A stretch of 64,000 bases of DNA from Hahellaceae bacterium (GTDB lineage Bacteria > Pseudomonadota > Gammaproteobacteria > Pseudomonadales > Oleiphilaceae): positions 60,456 to 124,455 of the forward strand of contig JADJWY010000024.1 of NCBI GenBank assembly GCA_016716085.1, in the 5' to 3' direction. Shown one piece after another: positions 63,719-64,000 of the stretch. A program made the translations under genes and the position numbers. Under the pieces are notes generated by a model. The model ran no database searches and was not told the DNA's origin. It worked only from the letters and a program-made list of their open reading frames with translations. Every line of letters begins with the position of its first letter. The first letter of the stretch is position 1.

Positions 63719-64000
63719 ATGAACCGTCTAGCCGCCCCGTTAATAGGCTTTCTGGCTGAATTAAAACGCAGTCCGTTATTAATGTTGTTGTGTGCCATTA
63801 TTCTGCTGGGCTTTGGCCTTCGCGTGTGGGGCATTAATTTTGGGTTGCCTTTTCTTTACCACGCGGATGAAGGATTTGAGGTCAACCGTGCGTTGCAGCT
63901 CGCTAATGGTAGCTTCGACTTCTCTCGAGTTGCCAAAGGTGGGTACTTTTATCTGCTTTTCGCAGAGTTTGGATTTCTATTTGTTTTTCTGAAGATATTC
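63719..64000 (+). CDS. GT39-like membrane glycosyltransferase, start only
   Basis: The frame opens at the ATG at 63719, with AGGA upstream, and runs off the right edge with 94 residues seen. A membrane segment (LLMLLCAIILLGFGLRVWGI) is followed by LPFLYHADEGFEVNRALQLA, the acidic pair expected in family-39 lipid-linked sugar transferases (ArnT/PMT fold). It is the last visible gene of the EPS operon. Confidence 0.8.
   Translation, partial: MNRLAAPLIGFLAELKRSPLLMLLCAIILLGFGLRVWGINFGLPFLYHADEGFEVNRALQLANGSFDFSRVAKGGYFYLLFAEFGFLFVFLKIF

Noticed and set aside
1..64000. Search for CRISPR arrays, tRNA or rRNA genes, insertion sequences, attachment sites and prophage genes
   Set aside because: No spaced direct repeats, structural RNA, transposase, integrase or phage motif was recognised by reading.

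Overview
The window looks like a chromosomal segment of a free-living, probably marine or hydrocarbon/terpene-using gammaproteobacterium. The grounds are a complete atuR-atuABCDEFGH acyclic-terpene locus in the gene order known from Pseudomonas aeruginosa, a ParE very close to the enterobacterial protein, Mpl, flavin prenyltransferase UbiX, a YcbB-type L,D-transpeptidase, a phasin-like protein and an exopolysaccharide locus with an exosortase-type kinase/ATPase pair. The exact genus cannot be read from the sequence. No rRNA, tRNA, insertion sequence, phage or CRISPR array was found.

0-12.6 kb is housekeeping and metabolic: a cut alpha/beta hydrolase, a pyrophosphate-type phosphofructokinase, an mpl-ubiX-AAA ATPase run, a HugZ-like protein, an acyl-CoA dehydrogenase, a phasin-like protein with a Lys-Pro-Ala tail, a periplasmic solute-binding protein and a membrane diguanylate cyclase. 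12.6-24.5 kb is the atu operon on the minus strand with divergent atuR. A perfect inverted repeat lies in the atuA-atuR gap and abuts a promoter-like sequence. Together the products activate citronellyl/geranyl acids to CoA thioesters, dehydrogenate, carboxylate and hydrate them. 24.5-30.7 kb holds a hydrolase and a tightly overlapping receiver / Hpt-REC-GGDEF / REC-GGDEF-EAL cassette for cyclic di-GMP control, followed by a metallo-hydrolase.

30.8-40.7 kb mixes two small toxin-antitoxin pairs, an amidase, a secreted S8 protease, parE and an EamA transporter. 39.9-43.4 kb is a divergent pair: a START-domain protein and a MalT-like LuxR regulator. 43.5-46 kb is an AT-richer patch with a secreted protein, a duplicated-domain lipoprotein and about 600 bp without a gene. 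46-53.5 kb holds two divergent L,D-transpeptidases, an MgtC/DUF4010 membrane protein, a DUF486 protein with a ribbon-helix-helix partner, a SulP transporter coupled to a spermidine-synthase-like methyltransferase, and a small Cache-type membrane protein.

53.6 kb to the right edge is an exopolysaccharide-type locus: a Tat-signal small subunit, two GMC oxidoreductases, a lipid-flippase-like membrane protein, an Ig/FN3 surface protein, a CpsD-like tyrosine kinase, an XrtA-type AAA ATPase, an NAD-dependent epimerase, a sulfotransferase and the start of a GT39-like glycosyltransferase. Five genes here are broken by small indels, mostly in homopolymers, while their neighbours are intact. This is either local assembly error or real decay, and it is the main caveat for the locus.
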